Of a stretch of DNA of 7,298 nucleotides, positions 1-6,177 are shown in pieces. The notes under the pieces are model-generated. The model had not been told where the DNA came from. It did no database searches and was given only the letters and a program-made list of their open reading frames with translations. Position 1 is the stretch's first letter. The number at the start of each line of letters is the position of its first letter. Made by a program: the position numbers and the translations under genes. The stretch spans positions 1 to 7,298 of the forward strand of contig CAVJHK010000068.1 in assembly GCA_963649295.1 (NCBI GenBank), read 5' to 3'. This stretch comes from RGIG3528 sp963649295. Lineage in GTDB: Bacteria > Bacillota > Clostridia > Lachnospirales > Lachnospiraceae.

Positions 1-560
1 TTACGGGAAAAATGTTAAAGAAGCTCGGTGAATATTATGCAAAAGCGATACATGCCAACTTTGGCGACGACTTTGATGTGTTATTCGGACCTGCATATAA
101 GGGAATTCCGATTGCAGTGACAACCGCAATGGCATATTACGAGCTTTACGGCAAGGAAGTGAGATATTCTTCAAACAGAAAAGAAATAAAGGATCACGGC
201 GATACGGGGATTTTTTTGGGAAGCTCGATTGTTCCGGGTGACCGTGTGGTTATGATAGAAGACGTTACGACATCCGGGAAATCGATGGAGGAAACGGTTC
301 CGATTGTGCGTTCAAAAGAAAATGTGACGATACTTGGTCTTATTGTGAGTCTTAACCGCATGGAGGTGGGAAAATCCGGAAAAACAGAGGCACTTACGGA
401 GATTAAGGAAACATACGGATTTGATACGGCGGCAATCGTTACGATGAAGGATGTTGTGGAATGCCTTTGGAATAAAGAAATTAACGGCAAAGTCATAATC
501 GATGACAACATAAAAGAAAAAATCGACGCTTATTATAAGCAGTACGGAGCACAAAGATGA
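1..560 (+). CDS. pyrE: orotate phosphoribosyltransferase, 5' end missing
   Basis: Cytoplasmic enzyme of de novo pyrimidine synthesis that joins orotate to PRPP to give OMP and pyrophosphate. The reading frame is open from base 3 to the TGA at 558-560. The ATG at 12 is probably internal: the codons before it read Thr-Gly-Lys, matching the conserved TG(R/K) that lies about 40 residues into E. coli PyrE, so roughly 40 N-terminal residues lie outside the window. Counting from that Met, the visible motifs are LFGPAYKGIP (24-33), the flexible catalytic loop NRKEIKDHG (55-63, with Arg56, Lys57, Lys60 and His62 matching the Arg-Lys-Lys-His set of the Salmonella enzyme) and the PRPP-binding signature VMIEDVTTSGKS (80-91). 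About 182 residues are visible, against about 215 for the whole enzyme, so only the start is lost. The stop overlaps the next start (ATGA), indicating translational coupling. The functional call is secure; the true start cannot be seen. Confidence 0.96.
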   Translation, partial: TGKMLKKLGEYYAKAIHANFGDDFDVLFGPAYKGIPIAVTTAMAYYELYGKEVRYSSNRKEIKDHGDTGIFLGSSIVPGDRVVMIEDVTTSGKSMEETVPIVRSKENVTILGLIVSLNRMEVGKSGKTEALTEIKETYGFDTAAIVTMKDVVECLWNKEINGKVIIDDNIKEKIDAYYKQYGAQR

Positions 561-1387
561 AGATAATCACAAAAGAATTTGAAATAAAAGAATTTAAAGC
601 GTTACTTACGGGATATATTCTCGATAATTATAATGAAATAGACATAAACAGAAAACGTCCCGCAATAATTGTTTTTCCGGGCGGGGCATACGCCTGGAAT
701 TCAAAAAGGGACGCGGAAGGCGTTGCAATGAGATTTACGGCGCAGGGCTTTCAGGCTTTTGTACTTAATTATACCTGCTGCAACGAGGGAGCGGAATATC
801 CTGTTGCGCTTTCGGAAGCCTTGTATGCAATAAAATGGGTACGTGAAAATGCCGCAGAGCTGCATGTTGACCCCGAAAAAATCGCAATTTGCGGATTTTC
901 TGCGGGCGGACATCTTGCGGCAAACGTATCGTGTGATTTTAACAATGAAGAGGCGCTGCTTAATTTCGGCGGCCAAAAAGATATGTCACGCCCGAATGCG
1001 TGTGTGCTTTGTTATCCCGTTATTTCGTCGGGCGAATTTGCGCATAAGGACAGCATAAAGAATTTGCTTGGGAGCCGTTATTCGGAAGAAGCAAAAGAAA
1101 AGGTTTCGCTTGAAAAGCAGGTATCACCTCTCACTCCGCCCACATTTATATGGCATACTTTTGCGGACGGGTCGGTGCCTGTCGAAAATTCGATTCTTTA
1201 TGCAATGAGCTTAAAGGCAAATGGCGTTACGTGCGAAATGCATATTTATCCCTTCGGCGGTCACGGACTTTCGCTTGCAAATCCCGAAACTAATAAAGGG
1301 TGCACAGAGCATGAGTACGAAGAAATAAGGGAATGGCCGGAAAAAGCCGGAAGATTTTTGAGGCAGGTTATGCATCTTATTGATTAG
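557..1387 (+). CDS. alpha/beta-hydrolase, acetyl-esterase / carbohydrate-esterase-like
   Basis: A 276-residue serine hydrolase of the alpha/beta fold, close to the Aes / acetylxylan-esterase-like group often labelled 'alpha/beta hydrolase' or 'esterase/lipase'. The oxyanion-hole region is FPGGAY (40-45), replacing the classical HGGG. The nucleophile elbow is GFSAGG (113-118) with Ser115. Asp204 in TFADGSVP and His236 in GGHG complete a plausible catalytic triad, in the usual order and spacing. The stretch around 155-172 (ISSGEFAH..S..NLLG) is typical of this branch. There is no signal peptide or membrane segment, so it should act in the cytoplasm, perhaps deacetylating imported acylated sugars or oligosaccharides; the substrate is inference. 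The start is fixed by the ATGA overlap with pyrE and by GGAG at 546-549, seven bases upstream. The gene ends at TAG 1385-1387, which also lies in the -35 region of the next promoter. The family is clear; its role beside pyrE is unknown. Confidence 0.9.
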   Translation: MKIITKEFEIKEFKALLTGYILDNYNEIDINRKRPAIIVFPGGAYAWNSKRDAEGVAMRFTAQGFQAFVLNYTCCNEGAEYPVALSEALYAIKWVRENAAELHVDPEKIAICGFSAGGHLAANVSCDFNNEEALLNFGGQKDMSRPNACVLCYPVISSGEFAHKDSIKNLLGSRYSEEAKEKVSLEKQVSPLTPPTFIWHTFADGSVPVENSILYAMSLKANGVTCEMHIYPFGGHGLSLANPETNKGCTEHEYEEIREWPEKAGRFLRQVMHLID

Positions 1388-1413
1388 ACAAGCATCGGCA
1401 CAAATGGTATAAT
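1385..1413 (+). promoter_or_regulatory. sigma-A-type promoter for the downstream three-gene cluster
   Basis: TAGACA at 1385-1390 (one mismatch to TTGACA), a spacer of exactly 17 bases, then TATAAT at 1408-1413. The -10 is preceded by TGG at 1405-1407, giving an extended -10 (TGnTATAAT). Transcription should begin near 1420, leaving a leader of about 70 bases before the ATG at 1494. The -35 box starts on the stop codon of the hydrolase gene, so the promoter partly occupies the upstream coding end. A second TATAAT at 1469-1474 has no convincing -35 partner at 16-18 bases and is not called separately. No intrinsic terminator separates the two operons, so read-through from pyrE may add to expression. 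Confidence 0.72.
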
Positions 1414-1493
1414 AAAATTTATTGTCCGTCAGATTTTTTATTAGAACTCTCACGGAAAATTATGAACCTATAATCGTATTTTAGAGGAACAAC

Positions 1494-3353
1494 ATGAAGA
1501 AACTAAACGGCATACTTATATTTATTGCTGTTTTAAGCATCGGACTTATGGCTTTTGTCGCATATTCCTTGGGAATATTCGGGTCGACCGAAACCGCAGA
1601 AAAAGACAAGGACGATGCGCAAAACGCATATAAAGCAGAATATGAAGCTGATTCCGCCAAAAATCGCGAGATTATTGCGACCATTGCCGAGAATCTGTTT
1701 AAGTATGAAGATGCTTCCGAAATTTATTCGTATGAGTTCCAAAGAAAAGTAAGAGAAAAAATAGATCTTTTGATTGAGGTGGGTAATTATACCGAAGATG
1801 ATCCCCTTTTTATATTAAATCCCTTCGGCACAAATACACAGTCCCTGTATACTTATTTTGAGACTGAGACTCCGTGCGCGGTTTCTTATACCGTGCATAC
1901 TGACGCAACAGTTTCGGCTGCCGAGGATTTTGGCGGATATGTGACTGCGGCCACCGAAATCCGCTATCTTTCAAACGGCGCAACAATAGAAGTGGGAAAT
2001 TCGTGCATCCATGAATTTGCGATAAACGGACTTGTTCCGAATGAGACAAACATAATTACAATTAAACTGGTCGATGAGACGGGTGACGTGAGAATAAGAA
2101 GGCTTTATTATGCCTTCGGTGATGCGGCGTCTGAGGGAGAAGAGAAAATAACGGTTTCCGCGGGAAGAAAGGTAGTCACACATTCCGAAACCGGTGAATC
2201 AAAGATAGTAAATGCTTCGGATATTACGCTTACAGACGGAATGTTTGCCGTATTTTCTGCGGCAAACGATTATCTGCCTTATGTGAAGCTTTATGACAAT
2301 GACGGATTTTTGAGAGGAGAGATTCCGCTTGAAGAAAGCTTTGCAGACTCTCTTTATGTAAATGACGGATATATATATTTGTTTGTTTCCGACAATAAGC
2401 TTGTAAAAATCAATTCGCTCGGTGAAGTTGTTAAAATCTTTAAGACCTCCGACTACACTTTTACGGGAGGGTGGACCGTTGACGAAAAAGGAAATATACT
2501 CGCAACGGCAACAAGAAATGACAGGAATTCCGCAAATGACTGTATTGTGATAATTGATTTTACGGATGACGATATTTATATGCTTGTGGATTTTGCCAAG
2601 CTTCTCACTGAATCTTATATTAAACGAAGCGATTCTGATTGGATCGGCATTACGGACGTAACTTATGTCGGAAGCAATATGATAATTGCAGCGGCAAATA
2701 AATTTGATTCCGTAATAAAGGTTCGGCGTATTTATAATGACCCCAGGCTTGTTTATATTGCGGGAGACAACGGCGTGTTACAGGATACGGCTTATAACGG
2801 GCTTTATTTAAAAAACGAAAACAATTTTGCATTTTCGACAAGTGCAAAAGTTATAGGATTTGAGGAATATGACAAAATTCGTGCGGCAAGACATTACATT
2901 TGGGTGCTTGACGAAAATTTGAATTATGAATATGACAAAAAAGAAGAACATTTCGGTTATTATATAAAATATCTTGCGGATGAAGAAGAAAGCAGTTTAA
3001 GACTTTCTGAAACAGTTAAGCTATCTTGTGTTACGGATGCATCAAGCCTTGTGAAGTACAACGAAAACTGGCTTTATGTAAGCGGGACCGAAAGCGCTTT
3101 TTATGAATATGACAAATGGTTCCAGCTTATTGCTTCGTTTACGTTCAAAAGAGCCGAAGAAAACAAAACAATTGAACAACAGGATTATGAAGAGGACAAT
3201 CCTCCGCCGGACAACTCCGTTATTTATAGGGGAATTTCCAAATTTGCTGCAAATGAATATTATTTTTCAAAGGAAGCAATAATATACAAGGATGAAACGG
3301 ATGAAACCGAAATTTTACCGGACGGCACAGGATCGGAAAGCATAGGAGATTAA
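1494..3353 (+). CDS. membrane-anchored ASST-like beta-propeller protein, catalytic residues apparently lost
   Basis: A 619-residue protein. MKKLNG is followed by a hydrophobic helix (about 7-29) with no lipobox cysteine, so it is either an uncleaved N-terminal anchor or a signal peptide, with the rest outside the cell. A charged, probably helical linker follows (33-95). Residues 99-199 resemble the N-terminal beta domain of arylsulfate sulfotransferases (NPFGTN at 109-114, HEFAINGLVPNET at 173-185, LVDETGDV at 192-199). Residues 245-600 look like the ASST propeller, with blade motifs such as VDEKGNIL (329-336), DW (382-383), VIKV (407-410), LVKYNENWLYVSG (519-531) and a terminal YRG (578-580). 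By eye, the family's catalytic positions read Gly325 or Thr324, Gly385, Asn402 and Tyr434 instead of His, His, Arg and His. The C-terminus is acidic. The start is supported by AGAGGA at 1483-1488. The stop TAA shares one base with the next ATG. The fold assignment is from memory of the family; the function is unknown. Confidence 0.75.
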   Translation: MKKLNGILIFIAVLSIGLMAFVAYSLGIFGSTETAEKDKDDAQNAYKAEYEADSAKNREIIATIAENLFKYEDASEIYSYEFQRKVREKIDLLIEVGNYTEDDPLFILNPFGTNTQSLYTYFETETPCAVSYTVHTDATVSAAEDFGGYVTAATEIRYLSNGATIEVGNSCIHEFAINGLVPNETNIITIKLVDETGDVRIRRLYYAFGDAASEGEEKITVSAGRKVVTHSETGESKIVNASDITLTDGMFAVFSAANDYLPYVKLYDNDGFLRGEIPLEESFADSLYVNDGYIYLFVSDNKLVKINSLGEVVKIFKTSDYTFTGGWTVDEKGNILATATRNDRNSANDCIVIIDFTDDDIYMLVDFAKLLTESYIKRSDSDWIGITDVTYVGSNMIIAAANKFDSVIKVRRIYNDPRLVYIAGDNGVLQDTAYNGLYLKNENNFAFSTSAKVIGFEEYDKIRAARHYIWVLDENLNYEYDKKEEHFGYYIKYLADEEESSLRLSETVKLSCVTDASSLVKYNENWLYVSGTESAFYEYDKWFQLIASFTFKRAEENKTIEQQDYEEDNPPPDNSVIYRGISKFAANEYYFSKEAIIYKDETDETEILPDGTGSESIGD

Positions 3354-5386
3354 TGGGGAAAAATTTATTTATAGCCGAAAAACCGAGTGTTGCGCAGGAA
3401 TTTGCAAAGGCACTTCATGAAGATTATAAAAGAAAAGACGGATTTTTGGAATCGGAAAAATCCGTTGTGACATGGTGTGTGGGACATCTTGTCACAATGA
3501 GCTATCCGGAAAGTTACGACGAGTCATTAAAAAAGTGGTCGCTTGAGCCACTTCCCTTTTTGCCTAAGGAATACAGGTATGAAATAATTCCCACGGTAAA
3601 AAAACAATTTGAAATCGTAAAGGAATTATTGCTTCGCGAGGATGTCACATGCATTTATATTTGCACGGACTCGGGACGCGAGGGAGAATATATATACAGA
3701 CTTGTGGACATGATGGCACGTGTACCGAAAGAAAAAGTACGCCGTCGTGTATGGATCGATTCGCAGACGGAAGAGGAAATAAAGCGCGGAATCGAAAAGG
3801 CGGAAACATGGGACAAATATAACGATCTTTCGGATGCGGCTTTTTTGCGCGCAAAAGAAGATTATCTTATGGGAATCAATTTTTCGCGGGTTTTGTCACT
3901 TAAATACGGAACCGGCGTTAAAAATTTGTTGGGACTCGAAAAATATTCGGCAATTTCCGTGGGGCGTGTAATGACATGCGTGCTCGGAATAGTCGTAAAC
4001 CGTGAACGTGAAATCAGAAGCTTTAAGGAAACCGAGTTTTACAGGGTTGTTGCAAATACCGTTTACGGCTTCTCGGCGGAATTTAAAGCAGTTGAGGGAA
4101 GCGTATATTTTAATACTCCGTTTATGTATAAGGATAACGGTTTTAAAGAGAGAAAGACGGCGGAGGAACTTATATATTCCTTAGGCGGCATGGACGGAAT
4201 TGTTTCATCAATCGAAAAAAAAGAAGAAAAGCGTTATGCGCCGCTTTTGTTTAACCTTGCCGAAGCGCAAAATGAGTGTTCAAAATTATTTAAGATAAGT
4301 CCCGATGAAACACTCAAAATAATTCAGGAATTATATGAAAACAAGCTTGTGACCTATCCGAGAACGGATGCGAGAGTCTTGTCGACGGCTGTTTCAAAGG
4401 AAATAAACAAAAATCTTGCGGGACTTATTTATTTTGAACCGGTAAAGGAATTTGCAAAAAAAATACTTGATGAAAGGCTTTATACGGGACTTGCAAGTAC
4501 AAGATATGTCGACGACAAAAAAATCACGGATCACTATGCAATAATTCCGACGGGACAGGGACTTAAAAATTTAAGCTCACTTTCAATGCTTCATCAAAAA
4601 ATTTATGAGCTTATTGCGAGGAGATTTCTTGCGATTTTTTTAAAGCCGGCCGTATACAAAAAAATGGCACTTGTGCTTTCAGTCGGCAACGAAAGCTTTT
4701 TTGCGAATTTTAAGGTTTTAAAGGATCCGGGATATACGTGTGTTTCCGCGGTAAAAAGAAAAGACGCAAATAATGCAGACAAAAATCCCGGAAGCATTAA
4801 AAATCCCGAAGACAAAAATACGGATGATTCAAAAGACGGAGAGCAGGATACCGAAATATCCGAGGAATTCCTTGAAAAACTAAATCATCTTAAAAAAGGT
4901 GACGAAGTAAAAATCACGGATATGCAGATAAAAGAGGGTAAAACTTCTCCGCCGAAGAGATATACGTCAGGCTCGCTTATCCTTACAATGGAAAATGCGG
5001 GGCAGTTTATCGATGACGAAGAACTTCGTGCCCAGGTGAAGGGCTCCGGTATCGGCACAAGCGCAACGAGAGCGGAAATTTTAAATAAGCTTGTAAAAAT
5101 CGGATATCTTAATTTGAACAAAAAAACACAGATTTTTACTCCCAATAAGCTTGGCGAAACGGTATATGAGGTTGTAAGATGTTCGATTCCGAATCTTTTA
5201 AATGCGGAACTTACGGCAAGCTGGGAAAAAGGTCTCACGGGGGTCGCAAACGGCACAATTTCTGAAATAGAATACATGTCAAAGCTTGAAGATTATGTTT
5301 CAAAAATGACAAACAGGGTAAAAGAAACAAATAATGCGGCATACCTAAAAAAGGCATATGGTATATTCGGAAGGAATTACAAATGA
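3353..5386 (+). CDS. topB: DNA topoisomerase III (type IA)
   Basis: A 677-residue type IA topoisomerase that cuts one DNA strand through a 5'-phosphotyrosine and passes another through, acting in decatenation and in resolving recombination or replication intermediates. The N-terminal Toprim domain has AEKPS (8-12, Glu9) and TDSGREGEYIYR (105-116). The active-site tyrosine is Tyr335 in TYPRTD. Further family motifs are SVGRVMT (202-208), ITDHYAIIPTG (391-401), PPKRYTSGSLI (533-543), MENAGQFI (546-553) and GSGIGTSATRAEIL (564-577). The second acid of the usual DxD is Gly108, a variant I recall from many TopB proteins. A hydrophilic Lys/Asn/Asp/Glu-rich insert at about 468-505 contains short repeats. 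There is no C-terminal zinc-finger region, as expected for TopB rather than TopA. The start uses AGGAG at 3344-3348, four bases from the ATG, and overlaps the previous stop by one base (TAATG). The stop overlaps the next ATG (ATGA). TopB is favoured over plasmid relatives because the neighbourhood looks chromosomal. Confidence 0.94.
   Translation: MGKNLFIAEKPSVAQEFAKALHEDYKRKDGFLESEKSVVTWCVGHLVTMSYPESYDESLKKWSLEPLPFLPKEYRYEIIPTVKKQFEIVKELLLREDVTCIYICTDSGREGEYIYRLVDMMARVPKEKVRRRVWIDSQTEEEIKRGIEKAETWDKYNDLSDAAFLRAKEDYLMGINFSRVLSLKYGTGVKNLLGLEKYSAISVGRVMTCVLGIVVNREREIRSFKETEFYRVVANTVYGFSAEFKAVEGSVYFNTPFMYKDNGFKERKTAEELIYSLGGMDGIVSSIEKKEEKRYAPLLFNLAEAQNECSKLFKISPDETLKIIQELYENKLVTYPRTDARVLSTAVSKEINKNLAGLIYFEPVKEFAKKILDERLYTGLASTRYVDDKKITDHYAIIPTGQGLKNLSSLSMLHQKIYELIARRFLAIFLKPAVYKKMALVLSVGNESFFANFKVLKDPGYTCVSAVKRKDANNADKNPGSIKNPEDKNTDDSKDGEQDTEISEEFLEKLNHLKKGDEVKITDMQIKEGKTSPPKRYTSGSLILTMENAGQFIDDEELRAQVKGSGIGTSATRAEILNKLVKIGYLNLNKKTQIFTPNKLGETVYEVVRCSIPNLLNAELTASWEKGLTGVANGTISEIEYMSKLEDYVSKMTNRVKETNNAAYLKKAYGIFGRNYK
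4778..4827 (+). repeat. degenerate ~18-base repeats in the topB linker
   Basis: The decamer AAAAATCCCG occurs at 4781-4790 and 4799-4808, exactly 18 bases apart. A third, diverged AAAAATACGG starts near 4815. Each begins a Lys-Asn codon pair (KNP, KNP, KNT) followed by small or acidic residues, so the array lengthens a disordered linker between the core topoisomerase domains without breaking the frame. It is short and imperfect and may be simple codon bias plus slippage. Confidence 0.4.
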
Positions 5387-6054
5387 TAAGTGATTATAAA
5401 ACGAGCAAACTTTTTTTGACCGGTGAATCGATTGCGTCGGAATATATTGACGGCTATGAATATCCTTGGGAGATTTTGCCGCATATTAAGGATATTATTT
5501 TGGAAATAACAATGAAGCTTTCGGATGATTATATGATATTCGGCGAAAATGTTTTTGTTCATAAGAGTGCAAAAGTCGCACATACCGCAATGATAAACGG
5601 TCCCGCAATAATTTGTGAAAATGCGGAGATAAGACATTCGGCTTTTATAAGAGGAAATGTGATTGTGGGAAAGGGAGCCGTAGTCGGCAATTCAACAGAG
5701 CTTAAAAATGTCATTTTGTTTAATTCGGTGCAAGTGCCGCATTATAATTATGTCGGAGACTCAATTATCGGATTTAAGTCACATATGGGAGCGGGGGCTA
5801 TTACGTCAAATGTTAAATCCGACAAAAAGCTTGTTGTTGTAAAGGACAGCGTTAGTGCGGAAATTTGTCCGACGGGTCTCAAAAAAATGGGCGCGATAAT
5901 AGGTGACAATGTGGAAGTGGGATGTAACAGTGTCCTTAACCCCGGTACAGTCATCGGACAAAATACAAATATTTATCCGCTGTCTTCGGTGAGAGGATGC
6001 ATACCGGCACAAAGCATATATAAAAATCAAAATGAAGTTGTTTTGAAACAATAA
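5383..6054 (+). CDS. left-handed beta-helix sugar-1-phosphate acyltransferase-like protein
   Basis: A 223-residue protein with a helical N-terminal cap (1-50, including YPWEILPHIKD at 27-37) followed by hexapeptide repeats of a left-handed beta-helix (about 52-205: VFVHKSAKV, AIICENAEI, VIVGKGAVV, SIIGFKSHM, AIIGDNVEV, TVIGQNTNI). The segment VPHYNYVGDSIIG (118-130) matches the acetyltransferase active site of GlmU/Sto0452-type enzymes, with His120 in place of the GlmU catalytic histidine. The following GAGAITSNV and the KKMGAIIGDN block resemble the C-terminal domain of Sto0452-like bifunctional enzymes more than GlmU itself. The nucleotidyltransferase half is absent, so an annotation as a 'UDP-GlcNAc pyrophosphorylase' would be misleading. 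The likely role is acetyl transfer from acetyl-CoA to an amino sugar phosphate for envelope precursors; the substrate is inference. The start is supported by AAGGA at 5371-5375 and the ATGA overlap with topB. The stop is TAA at 6052-6054. Confidence 0.82.
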   Translation: MISDYKTSKLFLTGESIASEYIDGYEYPWEILPHIKDIILEITMKLSDDYMIFGENVFVHKSAKVAHTAMINGPAIICENAEIRHSAFIRGNVIVGKGAVVGNSTELKNVILFNSVQVPHYNYVGDSIIGFKSHMGAGAITSNVKSDKKLVVVKDSVSAEICPTGLKKMGAIIGDNVEVGCNSVLNPGTVIGQNTNIYPLSSVRGCIPAQSIYKNQNEVVLKQ

Positions 6055-6066
6055 AAATTGTATAAT
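6038..6066 (+). promoter_or_regulatory. candidate sigma-A promoter upstream of the last gene
   Basis: A perfect TATAAT at 6061-6066 lies 17 bases after TTGTTT (6038-6043, three of six matches to TTGACA), just beyond the stop codon at 6054. A better hexamer, TTGAAA at 6043-6048, is only 12 bases away and so cannot pair with this -10. The predicted start near 6073 leaves a leader of about 105 bases. I see no hairpin-plus-T-run terminator in the 6055-6177 gap, so the last gene may also be read from the topB cluster. Confidence 0.42.
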
Positions 6067-6152
6067 ATCTTTTTAAGGGTATTTTATACGCAGGCGAAAT
6101 ATACAAGTGCTGTATTTGTTGCAAAAAGGCCGGTATTTGTTTAACGGGGTAT

Positions 6153-6167
6153 TTAATTTAAAATTAA
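6153..6167. repeat. 15-base AT-rich palindrome next to the ribosome site
   Basis: TTAATTT, a single A, then AAATTAA form a perfect inverted repeat with 7-base arms, ending two bases before the GGAGG at 6169. It could be an operator or a weak structure near the ribosome site. AT-only palindromes arise easily by chance in this base composition, so no function is claimed. Confidence 0.3.
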
Positions 6168-6168
6168 C

Positions 6169-6173
6169 GGAGG
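6169..6173 (+). promoter_or_regulatory. strong ribosome binding site deciding the start of the last gene
   Basis: GGAGG lies four bases before the ATG at 6178 and is the strongest Shine-Dalgarno match in the window. It fixes the start of a gene whose stop lies outside the window. A similar TTAACGGGG lies 23 bases upstream (6141-6149), but no start codon follows it at usable distance. Confidence 0.75.
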
Positions 6174-6177
6174 AATT

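Noticed and set aside
12..14. ATG at 12 as the real start of pyrE
   Set aside because: The frame continues upstream with Thr-Gly-Lys matching the family, there is no ribosome site before this ATG, and starting here would remove the N-terminal part of the enzyme.
194..511. Open frame of 105 codons on the minus strand inside pyrE
   Set aside because: It is antisense to conserved PyrE motifs, and the product is a low-complexity Ser/Thr/Ile-rich string typical of a reversed coding strand.
1337..1359. Terminator-like CCGG-AAAAAG-CCGG followed by TTTTT
   Set aside because: The stem is only four base pairs and lies inside the hydrolase coding sequence, about 25 bases before its stop; too weak to call.
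1425..1456. Possible leader hairpin TCCGT / ACGGA
   Set aside because: Five base pairs closing a loop of 22 bases is not stable enough to support a riboswitch or attenuator, and no known riboswitch core is visible.
1469..1474. Second TATAAT as an independent promoter
   Set aside because: No acceptable -35 hexamer lies 16-18 bases upstream and there is no extended -10; it may be chance in AT-rich leader DNA.
4885..5277. Open frame of 130 codons on the minus strand inside topB
   Set aside because: It lies wholly opposite a strongly conserved topoisomerase coding region and its translation has no recognisable domain; it is a shadow of the real gene.
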